From contig CALSFV010000387.1 of assembly GCA_943737045.1 (NCBI GenBank), forward strand, positions 1-64,000: a stretch of DNA of 64,000 nucleotides, given 5' to 3'. The notes under the pieces were generated by a model. It was given only the letters and a program-made list of their open reading frames with translations, had not been told where the DNA came from and made no database searches. A program made the position numbers and the translations under genes. The stretch is from Parapristionchus giblindavisi (Eukaryota > Nematoda > Chromadorea > Rhabditida > Diplogasteridae). This document shows positions 11,276 through 25,100 of the stretch, piece after piece; the stretch's first letter is position 1; each line of letters begins with the position of its first letter.

Positions 11276-12359
11276 TCAGGGAACGGAGAGCTTTTTGAAA
11301 ATTAGAAAGTTTGGCGATAAGTTTGGAATCTTCGACAGCAGGAATATCAGTATATCCCATTGATAGATGATTGATACCTCTAACTTCTGATCACTTCCTC
11401 TATCATAAGAAAGATGTTGGAGATTCGGATAAACATTCTCGGATCTCCATCTTTAAGAGGAAATCAAATGATTTGATTGAGATCGATTTATGGATCATTC
11501 AATCATTCATTTCAATCAGAATCTGATTATTCTCTAATCATCTCCTTCTATCTCTTCTCTTCATTCTTCTATCTCTTCCTATCTCCTTCTCTAGTTCTTT
11601 CTACATGGAAAGGTGCACACTAAATAATAACAACTCGTCAGTTTTTTCTCGTCTTTTAATTCTTGTAATCGTCAACTTGTTCTTTCACGCTCTCCCTCTC
11701 CCTCTCCTTCTCCCTCTCCTCTCCCTCTCCTCTCCCTTTCTATCCATAGATGATCCTACCTTCTGCCCTTGAGGTCTGTAACTCGAGACAAGATAATCCT
11801 CTTCTTCTTCATCTCTTTTAGAAGGACAAACGTCTTTTTTGACTTCTCCACTAGTTGCATAACTTACTTCTACAAGATTACTGTAGAATCAATGGGATTA
11901 CTGTATAAAGGGATTACGGTATGTGTGAACGGATTACTGTAATCGGCGACAGTCGTTCCTCATCATACCTTTATCTTGTCTGGGTTACAAGTTAAAAGAT
12001 CAAAACGTTTAATAAAACTTGTTTACTTTCTTTTTGTTTTGATATGAATCGTTAACTGAAAGGCGAAATGAAATGGTGAAAGAGTCGATAGAATTGATGT
12101 GAAACATCAACTACAAGGTAGCGAAATTCCTTGTCGGGTCTCGTTCTAAGAATCGTTCAATCTCTCTTTCCGTATTTGGAGAAATTTTGCGCCTTCAATA
12201 AACATTGTTATTCTTACCTGAAACACACCTAAAGATATCATTACTATTTATACAGTACTCTTGATATGATCTTTGAACTCTACCACAATCTGCAAAAAAT
12301 CTTTAATCATATATGAGTACGGTTTCACAGTATTCTGGTTCAAGCCATTTTGTTTCCAT
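11276..12359 (-). CDS. Small protein of very short exons, unrecognised
   Basis: Read on the minus strand, eight short segments join in phase: ATG exon at 12359; IVVEFKDHIK; an 11-nt microexon near 12228 with perfect TTTAG and GTAAGA borders; 12055-12027; about 11880-11760; 11675-11632; 11450-11378; 11329-11276 (TGA). The product is about 135 residues, charged, with an acidic DEEEEDY patch and a basic ITRIKRREKTD patch, and no signal peptide or membrane segment. The first intron would be only 31 nt and the largest exon ends cleanly at CAGAAG/GTAGGA. I recognise no family. The phase agreement across five successive borders is the main support; the two 5'-most exons are least secure. Confidence 0.5.
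11690..11745. repeat. CTCCCTCTCC array in the intron of the small minus-strand gene
   Basis: About 55 bp of CTCCCT/CTCTCC between two proposed exons (11760 and 11675) of the minus-strand gene. Confidence 0.8.
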
Positions 12360-13165
12360 AGCGAGACAAGTGAAAGACGATTGAATTTGAGAGAGTTTCT
12401 ATGTTGAGCGGTCGTTTTTGCTTTCACAGCCTATAGAACATTGTGGTTTAAGTGAATAGAATCAATGGAGATTGATCTTTGATCTCTCTGATCATATATA
12501 TTTATCACATTCCATTGTATCATTTGCCTTGGTATGCCTCACTGAACTGCACACCTTTTGACTTTGGTTCAAGTAGAAGAAGAAGGAGAGGAAGAGGAAG
12601 AAGGAAGAAGAACAGAGGATGAAGGGAAGAAAACAAGATAAAGATTCAACCATCTCTCTACACTTATTCATTCACTTCATACTTGGGTCTATCTCTCTCC
12701 CTCTCCTTATCCCCCCTCTCCCTCTCCTTATCTCTCCCTCTACCTATATTACCTCATAGTTTCATGCTCTTCTTTCATTCATTGGTCTCCCATACAAAGT
12801 GTTCTTCACTTGTAAGTGGGCGGAGTCATCAAAGAATGGAATTGTGAAGAGAGAGTGAGAATCTTCTTCTTTCATGCTTACCTTACCCCTCACCTCCTCC
12901 CTCCCTCTCCCTCTCCCTCTTCCTCCTCCCTCCCTCTCCCTCTCCTTCTCCTCCTCCCTCCCTCTCCCTCTCCCCCTCCTTCCCCCTCCCCCTCCACCTT
13001 CTCCTCCTTCTCGACTTCAGTATCACATTCATTCTGTCGTACTCTACTCTCTATTCCCCACTCGTATCTCTCCCACCATACTCGTATCCTATTTGACCTA
13101 CCGTAACCTCTCCTACAGTAACCTCTCTATTCAGGATATTTGTATCATCTCTCATTCGGGGAGAG
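12360..13165. other. Intergenic region between divergent genes
   Basis: Separates the minus-strand small gene from the PAN gene. Contains a GAAGAAGAGG-type purine patch (about 12575-12620), TCCCTC patches at 12695-12745 and a 120-bp CTCCCT/CTCCTCC array at 12892-13015. Several TACAGTA/TACCGTA words occur just before the PAN start. No exon seen. Confidence 0.5.
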
Positions 13166-16100
13166 ATGATATTATCTTCTCTTCTACTCTATCTGGGGAC
13201 AACATTGGCAGCCCCTCATCTACCTCAAACTATAAGTCAGTTACAGTTATCTATTCATTCATTCATTCATTCATATTCTATCACTTTTATTTTAACTTTG
13301 ATCTCTTAAAGCGCTTTCCTAATCAACACTATTACTTTATTCATTCTTGAACGCCATTCTCTCCCTCTACCTCTACCTCTACCTCTACCTCTACCTCTAC
13401 CTCTACCTCTACCTCTACCTCTATCACTCAGCCTCCCTCTCCCTTCCTCTATCACCCCGTCTGCCCATCTATGATAGTGTATTCTCGATAGTATAGTTCC
13501 AGTTATGATCTCTTCTCCTTATCAGTTTCTTTGTTCTTCATAACTAGTATATCACACTTGTATCAATTGAAAGAGAAGAAGACGAGAATATAGGACAAGG
13601 GTTATCTGTCTATCCTAGTATTGAGATACTAGTAGTAGAAGGAGAGGGAGAGGGAGAGGGAGAAGAAGGGAGAGGGAGAGGGAGGGATAAGGAGAGGGAG
13701 AGAGGTTTAGGGGATTGAAATGGTCAGTGTTTATTAGTATAGCCTGACCTTCTCAATAAAATATAAATAGATGAGCTTGTAAAGGAAGAATGAAAACACT
13801 TGAAATGAAGGAATGAACGTTTACTTGAATACAATAAGGTGTACATACCTAAACTCATTTCATCTCTCCCTCTCTATCCTCCTCTACCTCTCTCCCTCTC
13901 CCTCTCCCTCTATATCCTCCTCTACCTCTCTCCCTCTCCCTCTCCCTCTATATCCTCCTCTACCTCTCTCCCTCTCCCTCTCCCTCTCTATCCTCCTCTA
14001 CCTCTCTCCCTCTCCCTCTCCCTCTATATCCTCCTCTACCTCTCTCCCTCTCCCTCTCCCTCTCTATCCTCCTCTACCTCTCTCCCTCTCCCTCTCCCTC
14101 TATATCACACGATAGTTCTAAGATAGTTTAATCAATATTATTCTCTTTTCTTCTCTAGAAAGACATTTATAATCTCAATGAAAATAGAGAACAATGTAAT
14201 GATATAAAAGAGCAATAAGAAGAAGAACCATTTTACCTTTATTTCGACTATTTGTACCTCTCCATCCCCCTATGTAATCTCTCATCTCCCTCACCCTCTA
14301 CCTTCCTCTCTCTCTCCCTCTCCCTCTGTAATCTCTCCCTCTCCCTCTACCATTCGTTAATTTCTCCCTCTTCTTTTTACCTCCTAGACAGTCTAGTAGT
14401 ACAATGACTTCCGTTCTCAATATCTTCGAAGGACGACAAATAAGCATTGTCTTTCATTCCAAATCAAATCTCTTCATATGATATAATATGAGATTCAATT
14501 CAAACTTATTCAATTGAGTACTTTGACTAGTCAAATTAATCAAAAATCTTCTGTGTCTTCCTTCTCAGTTTTCAACAGTTCTTCGTCTATTCAAAAGTAT
14601 CTTGAGGTCAAGAGTAACAATATGGTAGACAGAGAGAGAGGGAGAGAGGGAGAGAGAGGGAGAGGGAGAGAGAGGGAGGGGAAGAGGGAGAGAGGAAGAG
14701 GGAGACTGAATACTGAGGACTTCAATTACAATGGATTATACTTAATATGTACTATACAGGTCACTATTCTTCAAACGATCATTACATAACTTCACAACTA
14801 TTGTTACCTCTCCTTATTTCTCCCTCTCCCTCTTCCTCTCCCTCTCCCTCTCCCCCTTCCTCTACCTCTACCTCTCCCTCTCCATCTATTAGCATCGTAT
14901 CTTGTATAAATCTTGTCTAATCTTGACTCTCTCGGCAGGTATAAATTAGGTCTACTTTGAATCATCTTCCTATTCTTTTATTCATTCATTCATTCTTCTA
15001 TCTATGACCATCTATCAACCATATCTTCTCAATATACAGCTTGAAAGTGAATGGTTTAAGATACCACGAGAGGGAGAGGGAGAGAGAGAGAGAGAGGGAG
15101 AGGGAGAGATGGATAAGGGAGAGGTAGACGGAGAGAGAGAGAGGGAGAGTTGGCTAGATATGAACATGGAATGAGATAGTAGAGGAACTACTTAGTTAAA
15201 ACCTTGAACTATCTGTTTTGTCAGCTCCAAATATGGCCTACTTTGTAGAATGTAAATAGAGAATAAATGGAATGAATAGATAGAAATAGGATAAAGTGAT
15301 AGGATGAATACAATGAAATACTATATTCTATCTATTCATATCAGTCTATGAAATATACTATTTGTGATAGTACTTTAATTATTTCACATTGATTAATCAA
15401 TATACTAAGATAACTATTACAGTATTCCCAAGATATAACTAATGAATATATTTGTTTGTGTATGATTAGGGGAGGGGATGTGAGGGACATAGGTAGGAAT
15501 GGATAGTATTGTATCGGAATAGTAAAAGGTTCAAATGACCTTCTGTCACTACTTCTCACATATGGACGAATGTTTTTATAGAGGGAAAAGAATTCTAAGA
15601 CAATTGAAGAGTGAAGAAGACCTTGATAGAAAATGTGATGAGAAACCATCTAAGACTTCTATAATTATTAGATATTCTCTAGATATTATAATTATTATGG
15701 ACCGTTTCAACCATAATTAACCATTTTAAAGGATCAATTGTATTGTGCATTTATTAGATGATCTAAATGAATTCGTGATATTATATAAGAAATGAATGAT
15801 TTGCATCGTGAACTCTGTTATTCTCTAATTGTATACATATTTTCTCTTGTCTTTTATTCTTTTCCATAAATATATTCATTTATATGATAACTTCATCTAT
15901 ATCTTCTATGCCATAGTTTCATTTTCCGACTATGAAATGTATTCCAATCATAGTGTCCTCTATAATCTTCATTGAACCGAATAAATGATCAAAATAGAAA
16001 AGAAGAAGAAGAAACGGAATGGGAAATAGACCATGACGAATGAAATGAACAACTTATATTAAAGAACATATTACTCATACCAATCCCTATTCTCCCTCTC

Positions 16101-19100
16101 TACTCTCTCATCCTCTACCCTCTCCCTCTCTCCATCCCTCTCTCATGCGCAATCTCTTTTTGACCATTTCTTGATCATTTCCTAAACTAGAAAATATGAC
16201 CTTATACGACCAAAAGAGAAGATGATTAACATAGAGGGATACACTATATCCTATATTGTGAATGAAGAATGAATATACTTTCAGATTGTCCGAACAGTGA
16301 TATCCATGTATATATCAATGGATCAGCTGTAGATAGAACTGAATATACATTTGTTAATTGGAATGCTGATAGTATACAGGTACGAAGAGACACATTCTAG
16401 ACCTATTTATTTATGTATTAGGTTTTGCATCAGATAATTATCTTGAAACTTATTTGAGAAATAATGAGTAATATACTAGAATGAACTGAAGAAGAAAGAA
16501 ATGAATATCAATGATTACCATCTATGTAGAACAGTTCATTAACTGTTCACACGAAAGTAGTACAACCGTATCTCTCCTCTCTCTATCTCTCCCTCTACCT
16601 CTTCCCTCTCTACCTCTCCCCCTCTACCTCTCTCCCTCTCTCTTATCCCTCTCCGTTCTTTCATCTCAAAATACGTCTACCTGACACTGAGAATGAGATC
16701 TTATCTTGAAATTGCTCATACTGAACTATTTACTAGAATAAGATCAATCAATATATGATGTCATCAACTAAAACAATCAATGAATCATAAAATCAATCAA
16801 TAAATCAATAATCTCTTCAGGATTGTGTTCATAAATGTTTTGGTAATCACTTCTGTTATTCAATTCGTTACGACACTTCACTCGAACAAAACTGCGGACT
16901 TTATTACTTTGCTGCATACAATTGTAGTAATCAATTATTAACTAAGGTACCGTAATCTTCTTCTTTCCACTCGAGACCCGGTTCTATTCTTTCAGGCATC
17001 TGGAATCGAATACAAGGGAGGAAGTGTCACTCTAGATTGTATCAGATGTCCAGGCAATGGAGAATTTGGTATGATTCTACAATACCTTTTGATGGATAAT
17101 GATAGAGATAGATGGAGCACATTCATAATTAGTCTACCGTACCTTGAGCTTCTACAGTATTCTGTATGGGTTCAAGATAGAGATAGATTGGGTCATATTC
17201 ATGATCAGTCTACCGTAACTTCTTCCTCGTTGCATGATCTTGCATACATTTGTTGTCACAGTTCATGCCCCATAAATCTAAGCCTTTGCCCTTTTGACTC
17301 ATTTGAAATGAGACGAAGAAGACGAAGCAGTAAATAGAGAGAGGGAGAAGGACAATCTGGGAGGTATAGAGGGAGAGGGAGAGATTGAGAGAGGGAGAGG
17401 AAGAGGGAGAGAGGGAGAGAGAGGGAAAGGGAGAGGGAGTGATAAAGTAAAGATATAGGTTGTTTCAACTATTGGTAGTATTTGAAGTGAAAAGAATGAG
17501 TGACATAAGGATGGAATATAATTGTATAGATGGAAAAGAGGAAACATTGTTATCTTCACTCATAATGGACACAAAAACAACGAATTTGTCAAAATAATCA
17601 TAACTAGTCATCAGAAATTCTTTACATTTCAGAAATATGAATAATAATTGACAGATGAATAATCGATAATTATAATATTCTTGAATGTTTTCAGTAACAG
17701 CTCCTCCATTTTCATCAATTGGTGAACAAACAATAGTAGCAGATACATCATTATTATCCCATGGAGAGAATATCAAAGGAACAGCTGTGGAGATTACTCA
17801 TAATAGTGAGAATGAAGGAAAAACTCATTCAGGTATTTACACATTCAATATATTATTTATTATAGTTAATTACAGATCTTAATTAGATCACACAAAGTTC
17901 ATTTTGGCATCTGAAAAAAATTCTGAAAATTTCAAACACTTCCATTTCGAAATTGTGTGCTTTTTGTAATAGTAATTTTTTTCACGAATTGCATAATATT
18001 AAATAGACATGAGAATATAAAAAGTAGTTACGATGATATGATATTGATATGACCATTTGAATATTACCCACTTGAGAATATTAGTCCAATTAGCATTGAA
18101 TGAGTGATAATCGAGAGGAAGGCGAGAGAGGCCAAATATTTGATTACAAGAGATACTTTTTACACCCATTCTCTTGGTATTTACAACATTTTCTTGTGCA
18201 AGTACATTTTATGTGGACAATAGTGTGGTTCTTACATGTGAGTATCAATTTCAGAGGTAGAAAAAGGAGAGAATAAAGATGAGAAAGAAGAAGAAGAAAT
18301 GAAAGAAGGTTCAGGAGAAGGTTAATCTATTCTATTCAATTATATATATTTACAATCATTATAGGATCTGGTGAAAGAACTTACGAAGATAAAGAAGGTA
18401 CTGTAGCTAATGGAGAAGGAAAAGGAATGGATACTGTAACTGATACCGTACTCTCTGAACAATCGACTACTGAATCTACTGAAGAACAAAGTACGGTAGG
18501 AGGAGAAGAGGAAGCAACTACAGTACCTACTTCTGGTGAATCTAATGGTGAAGCTGAACTAAGAGAAGGTAATTTATCTTTATTGATGATTGTAGTTTGA
18601 TCTTTGATCTTTAAAGAAACAACAACAGTAGAAGGCAGTGGTGAAGGATCAGGAGGTGAGTGATTATTGATTTGATATGAATAAAAAGATTGAATAGAAT
18701 GAATGGAATGTAGTGAAGAGATGACTAGTATTGTATAGAGTACTTGAGTAGAAGAATTGGAATGTTTCTGAGTACTTGTAGTCTATTGTATGAAAAGGAA
18801 TGAAACCGTTAGAATATCCAGTCATGGCCTCTATTCCTATAGTGAATAAGGAGATTATGAGATGGAACAAATTGGCAGTGTATGCCAGATGGACGTTGAC
18901 CTTGAAGGAGTAATAGACAAAGAATACAAATGAATAGATAGAGAAAGGGAATAGAGGATGACTCAATGTATTCAAGTGATCAAAGTAGTTATTGATTAGT
19001 CACTTGCGTATTATTGTTGAGAAGAATAAATAGAAGTTATTCAAGTGTTAAACATTTGTCTTTTTTGTAGAGATTGGAGAAATTGGAGAACAAGAAGAAG

Positions 19101-22100
19101 AAGAACCAGTAACGGTTAAGACTGAAACTACTACGATATGGAATGGACATGTTACTGAGAAAAGAGGTACTGTAGGAATACTGTAGATTATACTGTAGGG
19201 TAAAAGAGGTATGGTAGGAATACTGTAGATGATACTGTAGGGCATAAGAATTTATGTGCAATATGCGTGCATAGAATATTCGATAGATATGAGTTAAACT
19301 TTGATTATTGACATGACATCACTGGAATGACGTTCTTACCAACAAATTCCTTAGAAATATAATTACCCTGTATTTTCCTTTTTCGCGCACTTGTCAGTCT
19401 ATAATTCCCATCTGTCATATTAGACGATTCTTCCGTTATATATTCATTGATGTAATAAGAAATACTAGTTGTCCACTATAAAATATCATAAATTTAAGGA
19501 TAGTTAAGATATTATGATTAGGTGATAAAGAGAAAGAATTATTTATGATCTTCGATATATTTAAGTATGTGATGGACACATTCGATTCATTCCAACATCT
19601 CAAATCGATTTGGATACTGTTCAACTTCTAATCAATTCAACAAAGGCCAATAGTCCATCTGAATGTGCTAAGATCTGTTATGAACATAGTTGTGGAGTAT
19701 GTCACTTTCATTTATATTAAAGGCACACCCCAAGCTAATTTGAAACTCTTCGCACTGGCTACACTCTCTCGCTTTCTTTGTCAGCGAGAGAGAGAGAGAG
19801 AGTATCTTGTCGGAGAGTGAAATTAGCTCGGGTGTACCAAGTAATACAAGATTTAATAAAAGTAATGAGTGAATGAATACTTCTCTTCAGTTTGCCTACT
19901 ATGAACCATCTACATTCATGTGTCAATTCATGGTAAATACTGAAGATATGGTTGATTCGGTATGATTGCTCTAATTATTCCATTATTATTCATTTATTGA
20001 TTAATTTAGTCAACTTGTCCTACTAATCACAAAGATGCCAAATATCAAGCAGAGTTCGGAACTGATGTTGCCAGTACAATGGACTGCGTTATTTGTGCTA
20101 AAGGTTGATCTTTGATCTTTGAACTTTCCAATCCGATCTTTTATCTCTGATTTAAAAAAAATAATATTGTTTATTCTTTCAATGTGATCTTTGATCTTTG
20201 ATAGATTCGGAAGTGTCAGGAGCACCAGTTGTTCGACCTCCTCTAACATCTCCAAGAAGAGGTATAGCAGGTAACAGCATGATATTCTAACATATTCTTT
20301 GTTCTATTTCAGTTTTCCATAGCATGGAATCATATTGACTTACACTACTGCATGTATTATTTACTTTTTTATTTATCTTAATCAATAATCTCCACATAGT
20401 AATACTCTAATTGGGTCTTAGTTACTGTAATTGTAGTTATATTGATTGGTTGAATGGAATGGTATCGGTGAATCTTAACACAAATCGATTAACATAAATG
20501 CATTTATTTTCTTTAATTATTTTAATATGTATAAGTTTCCCAGAGTTATTTTCGTTACAATTATTTTTATATGATATTCAATTGTTACTGAGTTAATCAA
20601 TAATGCATCCATAATCTATTTCCTCTTCTTCTTCTTCATTATCTAAATGAATTCAATTACAGCTTGTATAATCTCATTCCAAGTAGAAGAAGGAGATCAT
20701 TCTGGATTCCCATTCTATAAAAGTGAACAAGTTCAAACGTATGTCTATCATTCATTTCATATAATCTCTTCATATCTATTATAGAGTGAATGAATGTGCA
20801 AGGAAATGTTTCATTGGTGGATGTACTCAATCTGTATACAATCCTAAGACAAATGAATGTAGATTAGGATCTAATCCAAGAGATGTAAGTCATTACCATT
20901 ACCATTCATGAAAAGACAATCTTTCTATACTTAGCTCCGTGTTTGCTTTTAATAGAACCTTAATATTTGATTGATATTTAGACCTGTGGTCATTCTCCTC
21001 TCGTTAGTAAATCTCATTCACCTGAAGAAGTTCTTCTACAATGTTTCCGTTGTGGTACGATACTTTGGTCAATCAATAGATCAATCGATATTTTTTTCAA
21101 TTACAGTACCCACTGATGAATGGATTGTCACCAAAGATGGACCTGTAAGAGTATCAGCAAGTGCTGATAATGAATCATATCAAGAGGTATCTAACCATAT
21201 ATCGATTGATTTATCTACAGTAATCTTTCGATTTTCAGGGTAAAGGATCTGAAGAATCAATCGATGAATCAGCAACAAAATCAACAAAAGGAGAAAATGA
21301 AGAGGCTGTGACTAGTCATCCAGAAGAAGAATCAACTAGTGAAGGAGAAAAGGTTACAGTACCTTCATCTGAAGAAACAGAAGGACCATATGGAAGTACT
21401 GTAGCTCCTGAGGGAGAACAGACTACTGTAGCCAGTGAAGAAGAAGAAACTACTGTAGCTGTTGAAGGAGAAGAGAGTACGGTAGTTCCTGAGGAGGAGA
21501 CTACTGTAGCTGTTGAAGGGGAAGAGAGTACGGTAGTTCCTGAAGAGGAGACTACTGTAACTGAAGGAGAAGAAACCACTATTGGAGAACAGGTACTGTG
21601 TTATATTTGATCATATTTTAGCCTGCTTTGTTTTTAAATGACGAATTAATATTGTAGGTAGAAGAAGGATCAGGAGTTGAACATGGAGAAGGAGAAGGAG
21701 AAGGATCTGGTATTGAAGAAGAATCAACTACACAAAAAGAAGAGAAAACATATGAAGGAGAAGAAGAGGTATTGTTATGTTTCTCAACGGTCTCTTTATT
21801 CTACGTGCTATTTCTCCGTTTTCTATCAACTAAAATGAAAGATCATTTGAATTTACTTATTTGACGATATGAATATGCTTGAAGGGCGTAACAACATCCT
21901 CACCAGAGGAAGGAGTATCAGAAGGACCGGCTGCTATTGTAAAAGATAAGAATGATGAAAGTCCATTGATATTGGCTAGTGAAGATATTGATTTTGGAAA
22001 GAGTACGTTCATTTTACTCTGATATTTAAATACATTTTTTCCTACCAATGCTGAATAATATTAAATGTTTAATACCATATTTAAAAAAAATTAAAATATA

Positions 22101-25100
22101 TCTTACATGATTCTAGGTTGTGTGATTAAATTCCAATCTGCTCCATTCACTCAACGTCCATCCACACTCAAGGCTCCATTCGAGAAAACATTCCCTGTTG
22201 ATTCTATTGAATTATGTGCTACTAGATGTTTCCAGGTCATTAAATAATCGATAATATTTATCAATTTACAGTAATCAATCAATAGTAAATCTACCGTAAT
22301 CTCTATTTCAGGATGGTTGTTCTGGAGCTAAATATGAGATTGAATCAAGTACTTGTCATCTTTCATATGATGAGAGTCAAAGTTGTGATAGAACTGAATT
22401 GAGATTAAGATTAGAAGAAGTTAAAGAAGATACATGGATTCATTGTGTCAATTGCTGTATGTTTATACTTTTCAAACAATATATGCATCAATCAATATTC
22501 AGATCCCGAAAAGAACGTAGTCAAAGGAATCCTTGGAGATCCTTTAGAGAAGAATGAAACTGTAAAAGATCAGAGTATGCTTGCTAAGGTACGGTAGATC
22601 AATTGATTGATTCAATTTGATCTTTGATCTTTCAAGGTTATTGGAGCTGTTTCTGGAGTAGCTGGTAATATTGCTGAAAAAGTGACTGGTGAAGGAGAAA
22701 CCGTACTGGGTCATGGTATGTATTGATCTATCAATCAATAATCTGATCGGTCTATCTAATCAATCAATAATATCTTCAGGTTGTATTGTAAACTTCCAAA
22801 TAAGTGCATCAAGTGAGATAAATGATGCAATTGAATATCTTCCATCATTCAGTACAAGATATGCTCATAGATGTGCTACTAAATGTTTCCAGGTATTCAT
22901 TATCTCTAAGATAACTTAAGTATCTCATCAAATCAATAATTCAGGAAGGATGTGCAGCTGCTCTATTCAATCCTGAAACGAACGAATGTTCATTAGGATA
23001 CGGTAGATTTGTGAAATGTTCAAATAAGCCATTGTTGAAGACTTCTCTTGAATTGAAAGAAAGTGTTATCATCCACTGTATGAGTTGCAGTAAGTTTTTA
23101 GTTTCTGTTTAATCAATATAATCTTAGTTTTCAATCGATAATATGGATAATCAATCAATAATATTCATTTAAGTTCATCATAAGTCTGGTGATGGAGGAG
23201 TTGATCTCGTTGTTCTTTCTCCTGATGATGCAAGAATTCACACATCTGAATCTCAAGATCTTCCTCCAGAGGAGACTGTAGGAGGTGATGCTACCGTACC
23301 CCCTACTGAAGAAGGAAGAGAAACTACCGTAACCTCAGAAGAAGGAGAGGCTACAGTACCATCCGAAGGAGAAGGAGCGACTACAGTACCCTCTGAAGAA
23401 GAAGGAGCAACTACAGTATCTTCAGAAGAAGGGGCGGAGTCAAAGATGTCTGGGGAAGGAAGTGGAGAACAAGTTTATGGAAAAGAAGGAAAGGAAAAGT
23501 AGATGAGATTCCATTGGAATCAGAAGTAATCATACCTGGAGGAGTTAATCTTGATGGAGAACTATCAAAAGTACAAGTTAATGGTGATAGAGCCAAAGGA
23601 GTTATATCTCATGGTGAAGGTGCAACTGAAGAGACAACCACTCTACCATCTGAAGGATCTACTGCTACTACTGAGGTAGCTCACGGAGCCGAAGGTACTC
23701 ATGGAGCTGAGGGAGCCCAAGCTGGAGAAGCAGAAGTGACTACTGAATCCGCAGAAGGAGAAACATCTACCGTAGCGGGAGAGGGAGAAGGAGCCACAAC
23801 TGAAGGAGCTGAGACCACTGAGGGAGCTCATGGAGCTGAGGGAGCCGAAGGAGCTCATGGAGCTGAGGGAGCCGAAGGAGCTCATGGAGCTGAGGGAGCC
23901 GAAGGAGCTCATGGAGCTGAGGGAGCCCAAGCTGGAGAAGCAGAAGTGACTACTGAATCCGCAGAAGGAGAAACATCTACCGTAGCGGGGGAGGGAGAAG
24001 GAGCCACAACTGAAGGAGCTGAGACCACTGAGGGAGCTCATGGAGCTGAAGAACAGGGTGAAGCCACGACTGAGCAAGCTACGACTGAAGGAGGAGAAGA
24101 AGGTGCTCATGGAGCAGTTGGAGCTGAAGGAACTGAGGAGGTGACTACTGAAGGAGTTCATGGAGTTGAAGAATCTAAAGATGAAGAGGCTACAACTGTA
24201 ACATCAGAGGAAGAAACTACTGTAACCAATGAAGAAGGTACAACGGAGTCAAGTGAAGGAGGAATTGGAGTTATTCATCCATCAAAAGAAATGGAACCTA
24301 CTCCACTTCATCCTGTTGGAGAAGAAGTTGAAGTAGGAGAAGCAACCACTCAGAAAGAAACAACGACAACGAATGAAGAAGAGGAAGGACCTGCATTTGT
24401 ACAAGGAGAACCATCAGAAGATGAAGAGAAAGAATCAGAAGGACACAAGGAAGAAGATAAAGAAGCTCTCATTCATAAACATTTATCCACTATTGCACCA
24501 AAGACTCAAAATGCTATGGGTACCGTATCAGCCTCAGAAGATACCACAGAGACTACGGTAGCAGGAGCTGATCAGACTACGGTAGCTACAACTGAAGAAT
24601 CAGTTACAAAGGAAGGATTGATTGAGAAGGCTTTATCTACTGCATCACCCAATAAGGAAACAACTTATGAAGGAGAAGTGAACTTAGAAAAAGCTGAGAC
24701 TACTACGGTAGGAGAAGAGGTTACTGTAGAAGGAGGAGAAACGAGTACTGTAGAAGGGGCGGAGTCAAGTACTGTAGAAGGAGGAGAAAGTGAAGCAACA
24801 ACTGTTGAAATGGCTGAATCAATAGATGAAAAAGAAGAAGAGAAAGGAGAAGAAAAAGAAGAAATGATTGGAAAGGGAACAATCACTGAAGATTTATCAC
24901 ATAAAGGTATGAATTATTCTATTTTATTCAATCAATAATTCATTATCATTCAGGTGAATCTACAGTATCCCCATCTCATGATGAGATTTCTGCTTCTGGT
25001 GAAATTACAACTCAAGAACCAACCGGTGAAGAATCAGTGATTGGAAAGACTGAAGTAATCAATAATATCTCAAGATATTGTAATCAATCGATAATTCAAG

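Noticed and set aside
12131..12215. Exon coding ISPNTEREIERFLERDP in the small minus-strand gene
   Set aside because: Open and bordered by an AG and a GT, but its exit phase does not fit the next exon; the 11-nt exon joins instead.
13813..14126. Ser/Pro/Leu reading frames over the TCCCTC minisatellite
   Set aside because: Several frames are open because the repeat lacks stops; located in a PAN-gene intron.
14514..14625. Extra PAN-gene exon after TTCTCAG
   Set aside because: Exon 1 (phase 1) joins directly to 16285 in phase to give the first PAN module, and the segment has no PAN features.
19436..19624. 62-residue minus-strand frame
   Set aside because: Lies over an intron and the sense exon of PAN module 2.
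23643..24161. 172-residue Ser/Phe-rich frame on the minus strand
   Set aside because: Shadow of the PAN protein's repetitive coding exon.
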